54,274 bases of DNA, taken from assembly GCF_014698145.1 (NCBI RefSeq), contig NZ_JACJSM010000033.1, forward strand, positions 1 through 54,274, read 5' to 3'. A model generated the notes under the pieces. It was not told the origin of the DNA and searched no databases. It was given only the letters and a program-made list of their open reading frames with translations. A program made the translations under genes and the position numbers. Source of the DNA: Oscillatoria sp. FACHB-1406. Lineage in GTDB: Bacteria; Cyanobacteriota; Cyanobacteriia; Cyanobacteriales; Spirulinaceae. Positions 8,642 through 17,521 of this stretch are shown one piece after another. How positions within the stretch are numbered: the stretch's first letter is position 1; each line of letters opens with the position of its first letter.

Positions 8642-8709
8642 GGGGGAGTTACTCGCTCGCGCAGGATGACTCGTTGTTAAGAGTTAGCTTGTGAGTGAGT
8701 AACTCCCCC
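8642..8709 (+). terminator. Long hairpin after cpcG, probable terminator
   Basis: Arms GGGGGAGTTACTCGCTC (8642-8658) and GAGTGAGTAACTCCCCC (8693-8709) pair over 17 bp with one mismatch around a 34-nt loop. There is no clear T-tract, so it could be an mRNA-stabilising structure instead. Confidence 0.55.
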
Positions 8710-8890
8710 TAAGTTTGTTCGGTGGCTTAGAAGGTTGCTAGGAAGTCAAAGGCCTTCGGGGAATGCAACAAGATCTAAATTTGCACTCGTTATCAAAAAA
8801 CTTGGGTCTAAGACCCCGCCCTTCCAGGGCAGCTTTGCATTAATCTATCATATTATGCTAGGATTCTCGTCATAAGCTTCCCTTTTCTCT

Positions 8891-9982
8891 ATGCTAGTCC
8901 TCGAAGCAAAATTAAAAGGCAAGACAGAGCAGTACGCACTCATCGATGAGGCAATCCGTACTGCTCTGTTTGTCCGCAATAAAGCTTTGAGGCTATGGAT
9001 GGACGTAAAAGGGAGCGATAAATACGACCTCAACAAATACTGCGCTGTACTTGCCAAAGAATTTGAGTTTGCTAAAAAGCTTAACTCTCAAGCAAGACAA
9101 GCCAGTGCAGAAAGAGCATGGTCTGCCATTCGTCGATTCTTTGAAAACTGCAAGAAGAAAGTACCCGGCAAAAAGGGCTTTCCGAGATTCAAAAAGCGCG
9201 GTCATTCTGTTGAATATAAACAAACAGGATGGAATCTTAGCGAGGATCGGAAATATCTAACTTTGACCGATGGCTTCAAAATTGGCAGGCTCAAACTAAT
9301 CGGTTCGCGCGATCTAAACTTCTACCCAATCGAGCAGATTAAACGCATTAGACTGGTGCGTCGCGCCGATGGTTATTATGCTCAGTTCTGTGTCGATGTT
9401 GAACGAAGAGAACAGATTGAACCCTCAAAAACCACTATCGGGCTAGATGTTGGACTCAACTATTTGTACACCGATAGCAATGGTGAAGTTGTCGAGAATC
9501 CTAAATACCTTAGAAAATCAGAACGTCAACTCAAAAAGTTGCAGCGCAACGTTTCTAAGCGGAAGAAAGGGTCTGCCAATCGTAGAAAAGCTATAAAGCG
9601 GTTAGCTAAGAAACATTTACAAGTAAGTAGGCAGCGTAAAGACTTTGCCATTAAGACGGCAAGGTGCGTAGTTCGGTCTAACGACCTGATTGCCTACGAA
9701 GACTTGCAAGTGCGGAATATGGTCAAGAATCATAAATTAGCTAAGTCTATCAACGATGTGAGTTGGTCAATGTTCCGGCAATGGGTTGAGTATTTTGGCA
9801 AGGTATTTGGCAAAGTCACTGTTGCAGTGCCACCACAATATACAAGTCAGAATTGTTCAAACTGCGGTAAGCAAGTTGTCAAAACATTGAGTCAACGCAC
9901 TCATTGCTGCGGGCATTGTGGCACTGTAATAGACCGCGACCACAATGCGGCATTGAATATCTTAGCAAGCGGTCTTGCATAG
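8891..9982 (+). CDS. tnpB: TnpB, RNA-guided DNA endonuclease of an IS605-type element
   Basis: 363 residues. The RuvC-like catalytic triad appears intact: D186 (GLDVGLN), E270 (IAYEDLQ) and D350 (IDRDHNAA). A zinc finger is formed by C322, C325, C340 and C343. The N-terminal part has the usual helical region (TALFVRNKALRLW) and basic stretch KKGFPRFKKRG. TnpB proteins use a transposon-derived omega-RNA to cut DNA beside a short motif and help retain the element. ATG at 8891 gives the family start LVLEAKLKGK. With full length and no frameshift it is probably active (inference). It lies between cpcG and a broken Uma2 gene. Confidence 0.93.
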   Translation: MLVLEAKLKGKTEQYALIDEAIRTALFVRNKALRLWMDVKGSDKYDLNKYCAVLAKEFEFAKKLNSQARQASAERAWSAIRRFFENCKKKVPGKKGFPRFKKRGHSVEYKQTGWNLSEDRKYLTLTDGFKIGRLKLIGSRDLNFYPIEQIKRIRLVRRADGYYAQFCVDVERREQIEPSKTTIGLDVGLNYLYTDSNGEVVENPKYLRKSERQLKKLQRNVSKRKKGSANRRKAIKRLAKKHLQVSRQRKDFAIKTARCVVRSNDLIAYEDLQVRNMVKNHKLAKSINDVSWSMFRQWVEYFGKVFGKVTVAVPPQYTSQNCSNCGKQVVKTLSQRTHCCGHCGTVIDRDHNAALNILASGLA

Positions 9983-10105
9983 GGTAGGGCATACCCAAAT
10001 TAACGCCTGTGGAGAGTTCGACCTCTGTCAAGTAGATGCAAGTCTACTTGGTAAGTTGTCTCGCTGAATCAGGAATCCCCGCTCCTTTAGGACGGGGAGT
10101 GTCAA
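9983..10105 (+). ncRNA. Predicted omega-RNA (reRNA) scaffold of TnpB
   Basis: In characterised IS200/IS605 systems the guide RNA comes from the 3' end of tnpB through the right end, and the guide is the flanking host DNA. Here the segment after tnpB has a hairpin CAAGTAGA-tgcaag-TCTACTTG (10029-10050) and the terminal stem at 10077-10097. The first guide bases would start at 10106 (TGCGCTCCTCAGACTCAG). The 5' end may lie inside tnpB and is not determined. Confidence 0.6.
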
Positions 10106-10108
10106 TGC

Positions 10109-10419
10109 GCTCCTCAGACTCAGAAGCAGAAAACGCGCGCCTTCAAGTCATTGAGGAGATACAGGGTTGGAGTAGTCCGCGTTTGGGAATTCGCTTCGAG
10201 TTAACCGAGGAGGAGTTGTATCTGTATCGTCCGGATGGCGAGCGATTTGCAAGTTATGTGGAGGTGCAGCGACGACTTGAAAGCGAAAGAGAACGCGCCC
10301 AACAAGCCGAAGAACGCGCCCAGCAAGCTGAAGCGGCACTTCTAGAAGAACAGCGCAAAGCCGAACTTTTGGCGAAAAAATTGCGGCAGATGGGCATTAA
10401 TCCGGATGAGTTAGGGTAG
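10109..10419 (+). pseudogene. 3' remnant of a Uma2-family nuclease gene, severed by the TnpB element
   Basis: The frame encodes SPRLGIRFELTEEELYLYRP and then GERFASYVEVQRRLESERER. This is followed by a charged coiled coil with AQQAEERAQQAEA repeats and the LRQMGINPDELG ending. It is the C-terminal tail of Uma2 (DUF820) proteins; the intact Uma2 at 34889-35659 ends the same way (LRALGIDPEG). The catalytic N-terminal domain is missing. An in-frame start at 10036 lies inside the transposon end, so any product would be a fusion without nuclease function. The N-terminal half is not present on the other side of the element, implying later deletion or rearrangement. Confidence 0.75.
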
Positions 10420-10454
10420 TATCCTGGCAAGCTTTAAAAATGGGGGTCAATTGG

Positions 10455-10506
10455 TAGGTTGGGTTGAGGCAAAACAGTTAGTTAGCCCTCCGTTTAACCC
10501 AACCTA
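10455..10506. terminator. Inverted repeat between convergent genes, possible bidirectional terminator
   Basis: TAGGTTGGGTT (10455-10465) pairs perfectly with AACCCAACCTA (10496-10506), 11 bp around a 30-nt loop. It sits between the Uma2 remnant and the convergent methyltransferase gene. Confidence 0.5.
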
Positions 10507-10520
10507 GAGTTTTAAAAGGG

Positions 10521-11438
10521 CTACGATGCGACGCGCGCCACGACTGCACGGTGGCGAGGCGTGGTGGGGGTAATCGTCGGCCGCTCGAACCCGGCATCGA
10601 TTAAGGCTTGCTCGATATCGAGGGTAAAGTATTTATCGAGATAGGGTTCGGTACTTTTGAGCAAGGTTAAAATATAGGGCGGCATTTGGGCGTAGACTTG
10701 CGATCGCGGATTCATATCCATCACGGCGAAATGTCCACCGGGACGCAGCAAGCGCTTCGCTTCTGTGAAAATGGCTTTAGCGGCATCTTGAGGCAGTTCG
10801 TGAAAGAGCAAGCAAGCCGAAACTAAGTCAAAGGACGCATCGGGCAAACCTGTCGCTTCGGCGGCGGCGTGTTTCCAAGTTACAGCAGCATGGCGCTGTT
10901 CGCTGTTGTACTGAGCGACAGCGAGGAAATAAGGCGATAAATCGATACCCGTCACCCTCGCTTGCGGATAAAGCTCTTGTAAGGCGAAGGTACTCATCCC
11001 GACGCTACAGCCGAGATCCAAAATATCTTGAGGCGGTACGGAAAGTTGCTGTTTGAGGGCATCGTGATAGCACTGTCGCAGTCGGGTATCGCCCTGCGCG
11101 CCCGCTTCGGGCCAAATGCCGGAGTGAACGGCGTAGGAGGCGGGTTCGACTTCCCAAGCGCATTGCCAGCTTAAATTGCCTTCTTCGTAGGCGTGGAAGG
11201 GTTTTAAATAATACTGCGGGTAAGCGAGGTTGGGATCGCAAATGGCTTCAAAGCGACTATCCCACTCGTAGGTACTCAATTCTCGCACGCGATCGCGCCA
11301 AGGAACCCCCAAGCTTTCAGCGCGATCGATCATCATCTTGCGCGCCCGATACTTTGCCAAATTATAGAGAGGTTTAATACCGAGAAGGATATTCACGAAG
11401 CGAGAAGCCAATCCAATTGAAGGTGTTGCTGCTGTCAT
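10521..11438 (-). CDS. Class I SAM-dependent methyltransferase, UbiE-like
   Basis: 305 residues. An N-terminal extension of about 135 residues precedes a methyltransferase domain. Motif I is ILDLGCSVGMSTFALQ, motif II is VTGIDLSPYF, the post-motif is FDLVSACLLFHELP and motif III is RLLRPGGHFAVMDMNP. The sequence pattern fits the UbiE/tocopherol-methyltransferase group of small-molecule enzymes, but the substrate cannot be assigned. The extension contains IDRAESLGVPWRDRV, reminiscent of plant-type chloroplast methyltransferases. It lies 40 nt downstream of ald on the same strand, so the two may be co-transcribed. Confidence 0.82.
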   Translation of the reverse strand: MTAATPSIGLASRFVNILLGIKPLYNLAKYRARKMMIDRAESLGVPWRDRVRELSTYEWDSRFEAICDPNLAYPQYYLKPFHAYEEGNLSWQCAWEVEPASYAVHSGIWPEAGAQGDTRLRQCYHDALKQQLSVPPQDILDLGCSVGMSTFALQELYPQARVTGIDLSPYFLAVAQYNSEQRHAAVTWKHAAAEATGLPDASFDLVSACLLFHELPQDAAKAIFTEAKRLLRPGGHFAVMDMNPRSQVYAQMPPYILTLLKSTEPYLDKYFTLDIEQALIDAGFERPTITPTTPRHRAVVARVAS

Positions 11439-11478
11439 CGGGATTCAAAAAAAAGTTTGATAATACTCAAATTTTCCT

Positions 11479-12567
11479 CTACCGCGCCAGATCTGGGAAG
11501 ACATCTCCCACTGCCGGATGGATTAATTGGCCCGCGCTGACATTTAAGCCGCCCGCCAATGCTGCATCTCGTTCCAATGCTTTTAAGCCCGCATCGGCAA
11601 GCTTGAGAACGTAGGGTAAGGTGCTGTTATTCAACGCCTGAGTAGCCGTCCAGGGTACTGCTCCCGGCATATTGGGAATGCCGACATGAACGACTCCATC
11701 TTCAACGTAACTGGGATTGCTATGGGAGGTAACGCGCAGGGTTTCGATGCAGCCTCCTTGATCGACAGCAACATCGACGATGACGGAACCGGGGTGCATT
11801 CGGGCAACCGATTTGCGCGCGACAATCGTGGGGGCGCGCTTTCCGAGAACTAGAACCGCGCCGACGAGGAGATCGGCTTCCGGTACGGCGGCTTCGATTT
11901 GCGCCGAACTGCTGTAGAGATATTCAACGCGGGAGCCAAATAAGGTTTCGAGGTAAGCGAGGCGATCGACGTTAATATCGAAAATTTGTACTCTTGCCCC
12001 CATACCGACGGCGATGCGAGCGGCTTCCGTACCGACGACACCGCCGCCGAGGATGACGACATTTCCCGGACGCACTCCCGGAATACCGCCCAGCAGCACG
12101 CCGCGTCCCCCTTGTTGCTTTTCCAGGTATCTCGCTCCAAATTGTACTGCTAAACGTCCGGCAATGATACTCATGGGAGCGAGGAGGGGCAAGCGTCCGT
12201 CGGGTAGGGCGACGGTTTCATAGGCGATCGCGTGAATTTTAGAATCGAGCAGGGCTTCGGTTAAACCGCGATCGGCGGCAAGATGGAGGTAAGTAAAGAG
12301 AAGGCGATCGCTTTTAAGGTAAGGGTACTCTTCCGGGAGCGGTTCTTTGACTTTCACTACCATCTCTCGATCCCAAGCCTCAGAAGCACTCGAAACGAGG
12401 GTTGCTCCTGCTTCTCGATACTCATCATCGCTGAATCCCGCGCCGACTCCGGCTTGGGTTTCGACAAAGACGCGGTGGTTTCTTTCGCAGAGCAATCGCG
12501 CGCTCGACGGACTCAACCCGACGCGAAATTCTCGGTCTTTAATTTCTTTGGGAACGCCAATTTCCAT
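11479..12567 (-). CDS. ald: Alanine dehydrogenase
   Basis: 362 residues, a normal length for Ald. It begins MEIGVPKEIKDREFRVGL, with substrate-binding R15, K74 (VKVKEP) and H95 (YLHLA). The NAD-binding Rossmann motif is VVILGGGVVGTEAA, and the C-terminal IPNMPGAVPWTAT segment is characteristic. Ald catalyses reversible oxidative deamination of L-alanine to pyruvate and ammonium with NAD. No frameshift was seen. Directly downstream is a methyltransferase gene. Regulation is not evident. Confidence 0.96.
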   Translation of the reverse strand: MEIGVPKEIKDREFRVGLSPSSARLLCERNHRVFVETQAGVGAGFSDDEYREAGATLVSSASEAWDREMVVKVKEPLPEEYPYLKSDRLLFTYLHLAADRGLTEALLDSKIHAIAYETVALPDGRLPLLAPMSIIAGRLAVQFGARYLEKQQGGRGVLLGGIPGVRPGNVVILGGGVVGTEAARIAVGMGARVQIFDINVDRLAYLETLFGSRVEYLYSSSAQIEAAVPEADLLVGAVLVLGKRAPTIVARKSVARMHPGSVIVDVAVDQGGCIETLRVTSHSNPSYVEDGVVHVGIPNMPGAVPWTATQALNNSTLPYVLKLADAGLKALERDAALAGGLNVSAGQLIHPAVGDVFPDLAR

Positions 12568-13070
12568 ATCTTTAATTTACGCCCGATCTGAATGAGAAGT
12601 CAGAAACTTATATTATTCTACTGTTTACGCCCTCCCTTCTCCCTTGAAATTCAAAAAGATATCTCGCAGGGTTAATTCCAGTAACATATCTACACTGAAT
12701 CATAGAATAAGTAGTCGATATTAAATTGCCTTACAAGTCTCAGACAATCCGCTGGCATCAACCAGTTTTCAAGATATTAAATATTTCGTTCTTTATCCCA
12801 ATATCGATCTGAAACTGCATAGAAGCAAAAGTAGGGTGCGGAGCGCGAAGCGTAACGCACCATTATCTTAACCAACAATTAAGGGGAATCGATTCTGTGC
12901 AACGTCATCTTCAATTAATAGGAGTAATTTGTATTTATTTTTGACGCTCGGCACTTATCGGTTTTTGTTAAACACTCGAAATCGATAAGCATTGAGTTTT
13001 ATTTGATTCGCAGGAACTCCCTCCCTACAAGAGCGCTAATCGCCAATCACCATTCATTATTCACTATTCA
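12568..13070. other. 500-bp gene-free region between ald and dacB
   Basis: AT-rich sequence presumably holding the ald promoter and the dacB 3' end. A dispersed GTAGGGTGCGGAGC...CGTAACGCACC repeat lies near 12831-12865; the same motif recurs near 53940-54000. No ORF, tRNA or structured RNA was recognised. Confidence 0.65.
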
Positions 13071-13075
13071 TTATT
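13048..13075 (-). repeat. Heptameric array beginning at the dacB stop codon
   Basis: On the minus strand TAATGAA-TAGTGAA-TAATGAA-TGG; the TAA at 13073-13071 is the dacB stop. Confidence 0.85.
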
Positions 13076-14363
13076 GACTTACTAAGATGCGATCGGGATC
13101 GCCCCATTTGAAATTATCTGCCTCTCTCGATTGAGGTAAAGACTCCGTTCCCCAAACTTCTGTCAGTCGGCGCAACAATCGATCTTGTTCGACTCGTAAC
13201 GCCGAAACATCTCCACCTTGATTGATAATCGCAAACCACACCCAACCGTACTTTTGCGTCGGCAAAATTCCAGCCAGCGCGCTCACTTCGGCGAGGGTTC
13301 CGGTTTTAATTAAGGTACTGGGTGGAAGCTTGCGACCGACCATCGTTCCCAGTTTATCCCGTCCGGCTACGGGAAATAAATCGGTAATCGCGATCGCTTT
13401 GCCTTGCAGTTCCCGCGCAATTTCGGCTTGCATTGCTGTCGCCATGCGCGCCGACATCCGGTTAGCAACGCCCAACCCCGAACCGTTAACCAGTTGAATT
13501 TCTTGTTGCGGTACGCCGACGATTTCGGCTGCCGTTTTCGCGACGACATCGCCGCCCCCGGCTAACTCGCCCAACACCTCCGCAATCATATTGTTGCTGT
13601 AGATATTCATTTGCTTGATAATTTGGCTCATCGGTGGCGAACGATGAACCAGGAGGAGGCGGAGGGTATCGGGGCGATCGTTGTTCACTTGAATGCCGCC
13701 GTCAATCTCTACACTCGGACGGGGCGTTCCCGGCGGCATCAGTGCGTACTGATTTTTGGCTTCCTGCTGCCAAACTTTGGAGTTAAGGGCTTCTTTGAGC
13801 TTTTCGGCGGCAACATTCGGGTTGGGATAAAAGTTCATGTAGAAGTTGGGGCTAATGACGAGATTGCCCGTCACGCGACGAATTCCGAGTTTATTGAGAG
13901 CGTTTCCCACCGCGATCGCTTCCTCCCAAACAAAAATCGGATCGCCGCTTCCCGTCACGACTAAATCGCCCTTCAGTACGCCATCGCGAATCTCGCCTTT
14001 CGCATAAAACTGCGTATCAAATTGATAATCGATGCCCCATTTTTCGATCGACACTAGGGTTGTCGCAATTTTCGTAAGAGAAGCCGCTGAAAGAAGCGTT
14101 TGCCCTTCGTGGGTGGCAAGGCGCTTCATATCTGACTGCAACCAAATCCCTTGCCGGTTGACGTTGTAGCCCTTGGCTGACAAATCTTTTAAATATTGGT
14201 TGACAATTTCCTCCGCTTGTGTATCTGGCTCTGCGGGTAACTGAAAAAACTTGGTTTCTTGCCACGACAGCAGATGGACTCCCGGTTCGCCCCCCGGATG
14301 TCCGAGAACTTTGGTGAATAAACTTATCAAACTGGCTGCCACAACTTCCAGCATAAATTCCAC
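13071..14363 (-). CDS. dacB: D-alanyl-D-alanine carboxypeptidase, PBP4/S13 family
   Basis: 430 residues with an N-terminal hydrophobic segment (LEVVAASLISLFTKVLG) for export. Penicillin-binding motifs are present: S95-LT-K98 (SAASLTKIA), S256-N-N258 (IYSNNMIAE) and K353-T-G (LIKTGTLAEV). The S13 family trims or cross-hydrolyses peptidoglycan peptides in the periplasm. The start is ATG 14363, or ATG 14354 nine bases downstream. It is divergent from the class A PBP gene with a 410-bp intergenic region, so both act on the same substrate. The stop codon lies in a heptamer array. Confidence 0.92.
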   Translation of the reverse strand: MEFMLEVVAASLISLFTKVLGHPGGEPGVHLLSWQETKFFQLPAEPDTQAEEIVNQYLKDLSAKGYNVNRQGIWLQSDMKRLATHEGQTLLSAASLTKIATTLVSIEKWGIDYQFDTQFYAKGEIRDGVLKGDLVVTGSGDPIFVWEEAIAVGNALNKLGIRRVTGNLVISPNFYMNFYPNPNVAAEKLKEALNSKVWQQEAKNQYALMPPGTPRPSVEIDGGIQVNNDRPDTLRLLLVHRSPPMSQIIKQMNIYSNNMIAEVLGELAGGGDVVAKTAAEIVGVPQQEIQLVNGSGLGVANRMSARMATAMQAEIARELQGKAIAITDLFPVAGRDKLGTMVGRKLPPSTLIKTGTLAEVSALAGILPTQKYGWVWFAIINQGGDVSALRVEQDRLLRRLTEVWGTESLPQSREADNFKWGDPDRILVSQ

Positions 14364-14773
14364 ATTTTTTTGTCCACGGGCAATTTTAGCAGCCTAATAC
14401 CGCTGTTGTGGAGTTCAAAATTTACCCGTTCGGGTGAGGGGGCAAAGGGAAGCGATCGCGCTCTTTACCTCCACATCTTGGCGCTTAACAGGCTCCCAGA
14501 GAGTGTTCCAACGATTTTGAAGTGAGTCGGGACTGCCGCAGAGAGTGGATTTGATAATCCGAAAAGTATGGGTTTCGACTCCGGATTGGATGTTATATGA
14601 TAGCCTTCATCGGTTAAAACCGAGCTAAAATGCCCGGAGTTGATAAGGTCTGCACAGAAAATTTACATTTCAATACCTAGAAAGAAAATGGGAGAGCCTC
14701 AAACTCGCTCTCAATACCCCCCAGTTTTCCAATTCACCATCGGATGATGCGCAATCGCTAGTGAGGAGTCGGC
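14364..14773. promoter_or_regulatory. Divergent control region between dacB and the class A PBP gene
   Basis: 410 bp with no ORF. A small hairpin CGGTTAAAACCG lies near 14617-14628, and a TATGAT hexamer near 14595 could be a -10 element, without a clear -35. Promoters for both genes must lie here, but none can be assigned. Confidence 0.4.
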
Positions 14774-17383
14774 GTGACTAAATTTATCAACCAACCTAAT
14801 AACCCCAGCGGAAACTCTGAATCTTCGGCTTCCGAGAACTCTGCAAACCGAACGGAACAACAGCCAATTCCAGCTGATTCTGTTCTGGTTCCGGTATCAA
14901 CTTCGGGAAGTTCCGAGTTGGAGACAACAACGACTCCACAACCGCAGCAACCCAAACCGTACCAAGTTGCCGCGCAGCGCGTTCGTTCGTCCTTTGACTA
15001 CGTTTTTAAGGAAAAGCAACTGCATCGTCGGTTCTGGTTATGGTTTGGGCTGAGTGCGGGGGGCGGCGCGGTTGTGCTGCTTTCGACGTGGCAGCGCTTA
15101 GAACAGAGTTTGCCAGCAACAAAGGGCGAAATCGAAACTTTCGCGCAGGAAAAGACGATGGTTATCAAAGCGACCGACGGTTCGATCTTGCAAGAAATCG
15201 GCCCGGTGACGCACGAATACCTCGACATCAAACAAATTTCCCCCAATATCAAACACGCTTTCATTGCGAGCGAGGATCGGCGGTTTGAGGAACACGGTGG
15301 GGTGGATTATTGGGGAATTGCGCGCGCGGTGGTGGTTAATTTGCGGGCGGCGGATGTGGTGGAAGGGGGAAGCACGATCGCGCAGCAACTCGCCCGCATC
15401 GTCTTTCTCGATCGCGAACGCCACGTTTGGCGAAAATTGCGAGAAATGCGCCTCGCTCAGCAGATCGAAAAAGATTATTCTAAGGACGAAATTCTCGAGC
15501 GTTACCTTAATTTAGTCTATTTGGGGTCGGGATCCTACGGCGTGAGCGATGCGGCTTGGAACTATTTTGGGAAATCCGGCCGCGATTTAACAGTACCCGA
15601 AGCGGCGATGCTGGCGGGGATGGCTCCTGCACCGAGCCTCTATTCGCCCCTCGAAAATAAGGATAAGGCGTTGGAGCGGCGCAATGTCGTGCTGCAACGC
15701 ATGGCTGAGGCCAAGTTTCTTACGCCTGAAGAGGCAAAAAAAGCGATCGCCTCTCCCATCGTTCTCAATCCGAAACAGCCCAAACGTCTGGAACGTAAAG
15801 AACCCTACTTCACCGAGTACATTCAGAAACAAATTCCCAAATACCTTACGCCCAAAGAGATTAATGAAGGTGGAATCGTCGTCGAAACGACGTTACATCC
15901 CGCTTGGCAGCGCGCCGCGACTAAAGCGGTGAAAAACGCAGTTGAGAATTACGGCGGCTCGAGCAACTTCAAACAAGCGGCGCTGGTGGCGATCGATCCT
16001 CGCAATGGCGAAATCCGCGCGATGGTGGGCGGCAAAGATTACGAGGATAAAAAAGAAAACGGTCAATTCAACCGCGCTACCCTCGCCAAACGCCAGCCCG
16101 GATCGACGTTTAAGACTTTTGTTTATTCAACCGCGATCGCTGCCGGATTTTCCCCTTACGACGGATTGCGCGACGATCCCCTCGTCGTCGATGGTTATAC
16201 GCCCAAGAACTACGATGAAAAGTATCAGGGCTGGCTTTCGATGCGCGATGCGCTTGTTAACTCCCGCAATATTCCGGCTGTTAAGATGCTCATCCAAGTG
16301 GGTTGGGATCCCGTCGTCAAGATGGCCAAACAAATGGGGCTCGAATCGCCTTTGAATAAAACCTATTCCCTCGCTCTCGGTTCCTCGGAAGTGACGCTGC
16401 TCGAACTCACCAGCGCTTACGGTACTCTGGCAAACCAAGGGGTACATTGGCCCGCGATCGGAATCCGCCGCATCGTCGATCGCAAAGGAAAAGTTCTCTA
16501 CCAAAGCAACCCCAAACCCGTGAAAGCCTTGGATGAAGATTCCGCCAACATCATGACTTGGCTTTTGCGTCAAGTGGTAGAGAGCGGAACAGGAACTGCC
16601 GCTCAAATCGGACGGCCCGCCGCTGGCAAAACCGGCACCACCGACAAGGCTCGAGATCTTTGGTTCGTCGGTTATGTTCCCCAACTCGTGGCGGGCGTGT
16701 GGTTGGGTAACGATAACAACGAACCGACCTGGGGAGCGAGCAGTTTAGCTGCCGGAACCTGGGAAAACTTCATGGAAGACACCATAGAATGGTTCCCGGA
16801 AGAAAAATTCCCCCCTCGTCCCGAACAGATTGAAGGGCGTAAAGGCACCATCAAAGCGCAACCGATTCAACCGAAAGTTCAGTATTATAAAGAACTCCCC
16901 AAACCGAAGAACGAGGAAGATTCTGAAGCTAACTCTAACTCGGATTCAGATTCGGGTAGCAGCCGCCGTTCTCGTCGTCGCCGCTCCTACAATTCCGACA
17001 ACAGCGACAGCGACTCTGGTAATTATACCCCCCCCCGGCGATCGCGTCGTTCCCGCAGTTCCGATTCGGATGAGTCGTCGAGTTCGGGAAGTTCCGAGCG
17101 TTCCAGTCGTCGCAGTCGGCGCTCCTACAACAGCGACGAAAGCGAAGCACCCCGGCGACAGCGCTCGCGTTCTTCCTCAGATGAGAGTGGTTCCTCTTCC
17201 TCATCAGGGCGTTCGCGCTCTTCCTCGGGCGATTCAAGCGGAGAAGGTTCCTCTTCCTCTTCGAGACGTTCGCGTTCTGAAGAATCGGCTCCAGCACCCG
17301 CCCCCGTTCCCGAAATCTCGAAGCCGGAAAAATCCGTGGAATCTGCCCCGGCGGATTCTGCGGCTCCCAGCGGCACTGAATGA
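14774..17383 (+). CDS. Class A penicillin-binding protein with Ser/Arg-rich tail
   Basis: 869 residues, GTG start at 14774 with GAGGAG five bases upstream. A disordered cytoplasmic N-terminus (about 1-85) precedes one membrane segment at about 87-105. The glycosyltransferase domain holds E167 (IASEDRRFEEHGG) and EGGSTIAQQLAR. The transpeptidase domain holds S444-TF-K447 (RQPGSTFKTF), S497-R-N499 and K619-T-G. It polymerises and cross-links peptidoglycan outside the plasma membrane. Residues from about 711 to 869 form an unusual low-complexity tail rich in Ser, Arg, Asp and Glu (SRRSRRRRSYN, SSSGSSERSSRRSRRS) ending with a Pro/Ala/Glu segment; it is not part of either catalytic domain. It may bind the cell wall or other partners. 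Confidence 0.94.
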   Translation: MTKFINQPNNPSGNSESSASENSANRTEQQPIPADSVLVPVSTSGSSELETTTTPQPQQPKPYQVAAQRVRSSFDYVFKEKQLHRRFWLWFGLSAGGGAVVLLSTWQRLEQSLPATKGEIETFAQEKTMVIKATDGSILQEIGPVTHEYLDIKQISPNIKHAFIASEDRRFEEHGGVDYWGIARAVVVNLRAADVVEGGSTIAQQLARIVFLDRERHVWRKLREMRLAQQIEKDYSKDEILERYLNLVYLGSGSYGVSDAAWNYFGKSGRDLTVPEAAMLAGMAPAPSLYSPLENKDKALERRNVVLQRMAEAKFLTPEEAKKAIASPIVLNPKQPKRLERKEPYFTEYIQKQIPKYLTPKEINEGGIVVETTLHPAWQRAATKAVKNAVENYGGSSNFKQAALVAIDPRNGEIRAMVGGKDYEDKKENGQFNRATLAKRQPGSTFKTFVYSTAIAAGFSPYDGLRDDPLVVDGYTPKNYDEKYQGWLSMRDALVNSRNIPAVKMLIQVGWDPVVKMAKQMGLESPLNKTYSLALGSSEVTLLELTSAYGTLANQGVHWPAIGIRRIVDRKGKVLYQSNPKPVKALDEDSANIMTWLLRQVVESGTGTAAQIGRPAAGKTGTTDKARDLWFVGYVPQLVAGVWLGNDNNEPTWGASSLAAGTWENFMEDTIEWFPEEKFPPRPEQIEGRKGTIKAQPIQPKVQYYKELPKPKNEEDSEANSNSDSDSGSSRRSRRRRSYNSDNSDSDSGNYTPPRRSRRSRSSDSDESSSSGSSERSSRRSRRSYNSDESEAPRRQRSRSSSDESGSSSSSGRSRSSSGDSSGEGSSSSSRRSRSEESAPAPAPVPEISKPEKSVESAPADSAAPSGTE

Positions 17384-17388
17384 GGAAC

Positions 17389-17495
17389 TATAGCGCTACG
17401 CACATACGTTTGGACATTCGGTAGGGTGGGCAGCGCCCACCAGTCAAGGCTTTGGTGCTTTTAGTGCCGCTCATTATCGGGCAAGTAGCGCTATA
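17389..17495. repeat. MITE-like element with TATAGCGCTAC terminal repeats
   Basis: 107 bp bounded by TATAGCGCTAC (17389-17399) and its reverse complement GTAGCGCTATA (17485-17495). Inside are the inverted repeat GGTGGGC/GCCCACC (17425-17441) and a stretch GCTTTTAGTGCCGCTCATTA, near-identical to part of the element at 40710. It lies 5 bases after the PBP stop codon. Confidence 0.75.
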
Positions 17496-17521
17496 TTTTC
17501 AATCGTGCTATCAATTATCAA

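Larger units (their letters stand above)
8794..10105 (+). mobile_element. Stand-alone TnpB element (IS200/IS605-like, no tnpA)
   Basis: The left end near 8794 reads CAAAAAACTTGGGTCTAAG then CCCCGCCCTTCC, with hairpin GCCCT-tcc-AGGGC at 8818-8830. The right end has stem CCCCG-c-TCCT-tt-AGGA-CGGGG at 10077-10097 and terminates in GTGTCAA at 10099-10105. Such subterminal hairpins and lack of inverted ends are typical of IS200/IS605 elements. There is no Y1 transposase gene, so mobility would need TnpA in trans. The exact left boundary is an estimate. Confidence 0.78.

Noticed and set aside
10036-10419. Intact 127-residue gene
   Set aside because: The first 24 codons lie in the TnpB right end; the rest matches only the C-terminal tail of Uma2 proteins.
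16935-17403. Several long frames antisense to the PBP tail
   Set aside because: Produced by the biased codons of the Ser/Arg-rich tail.
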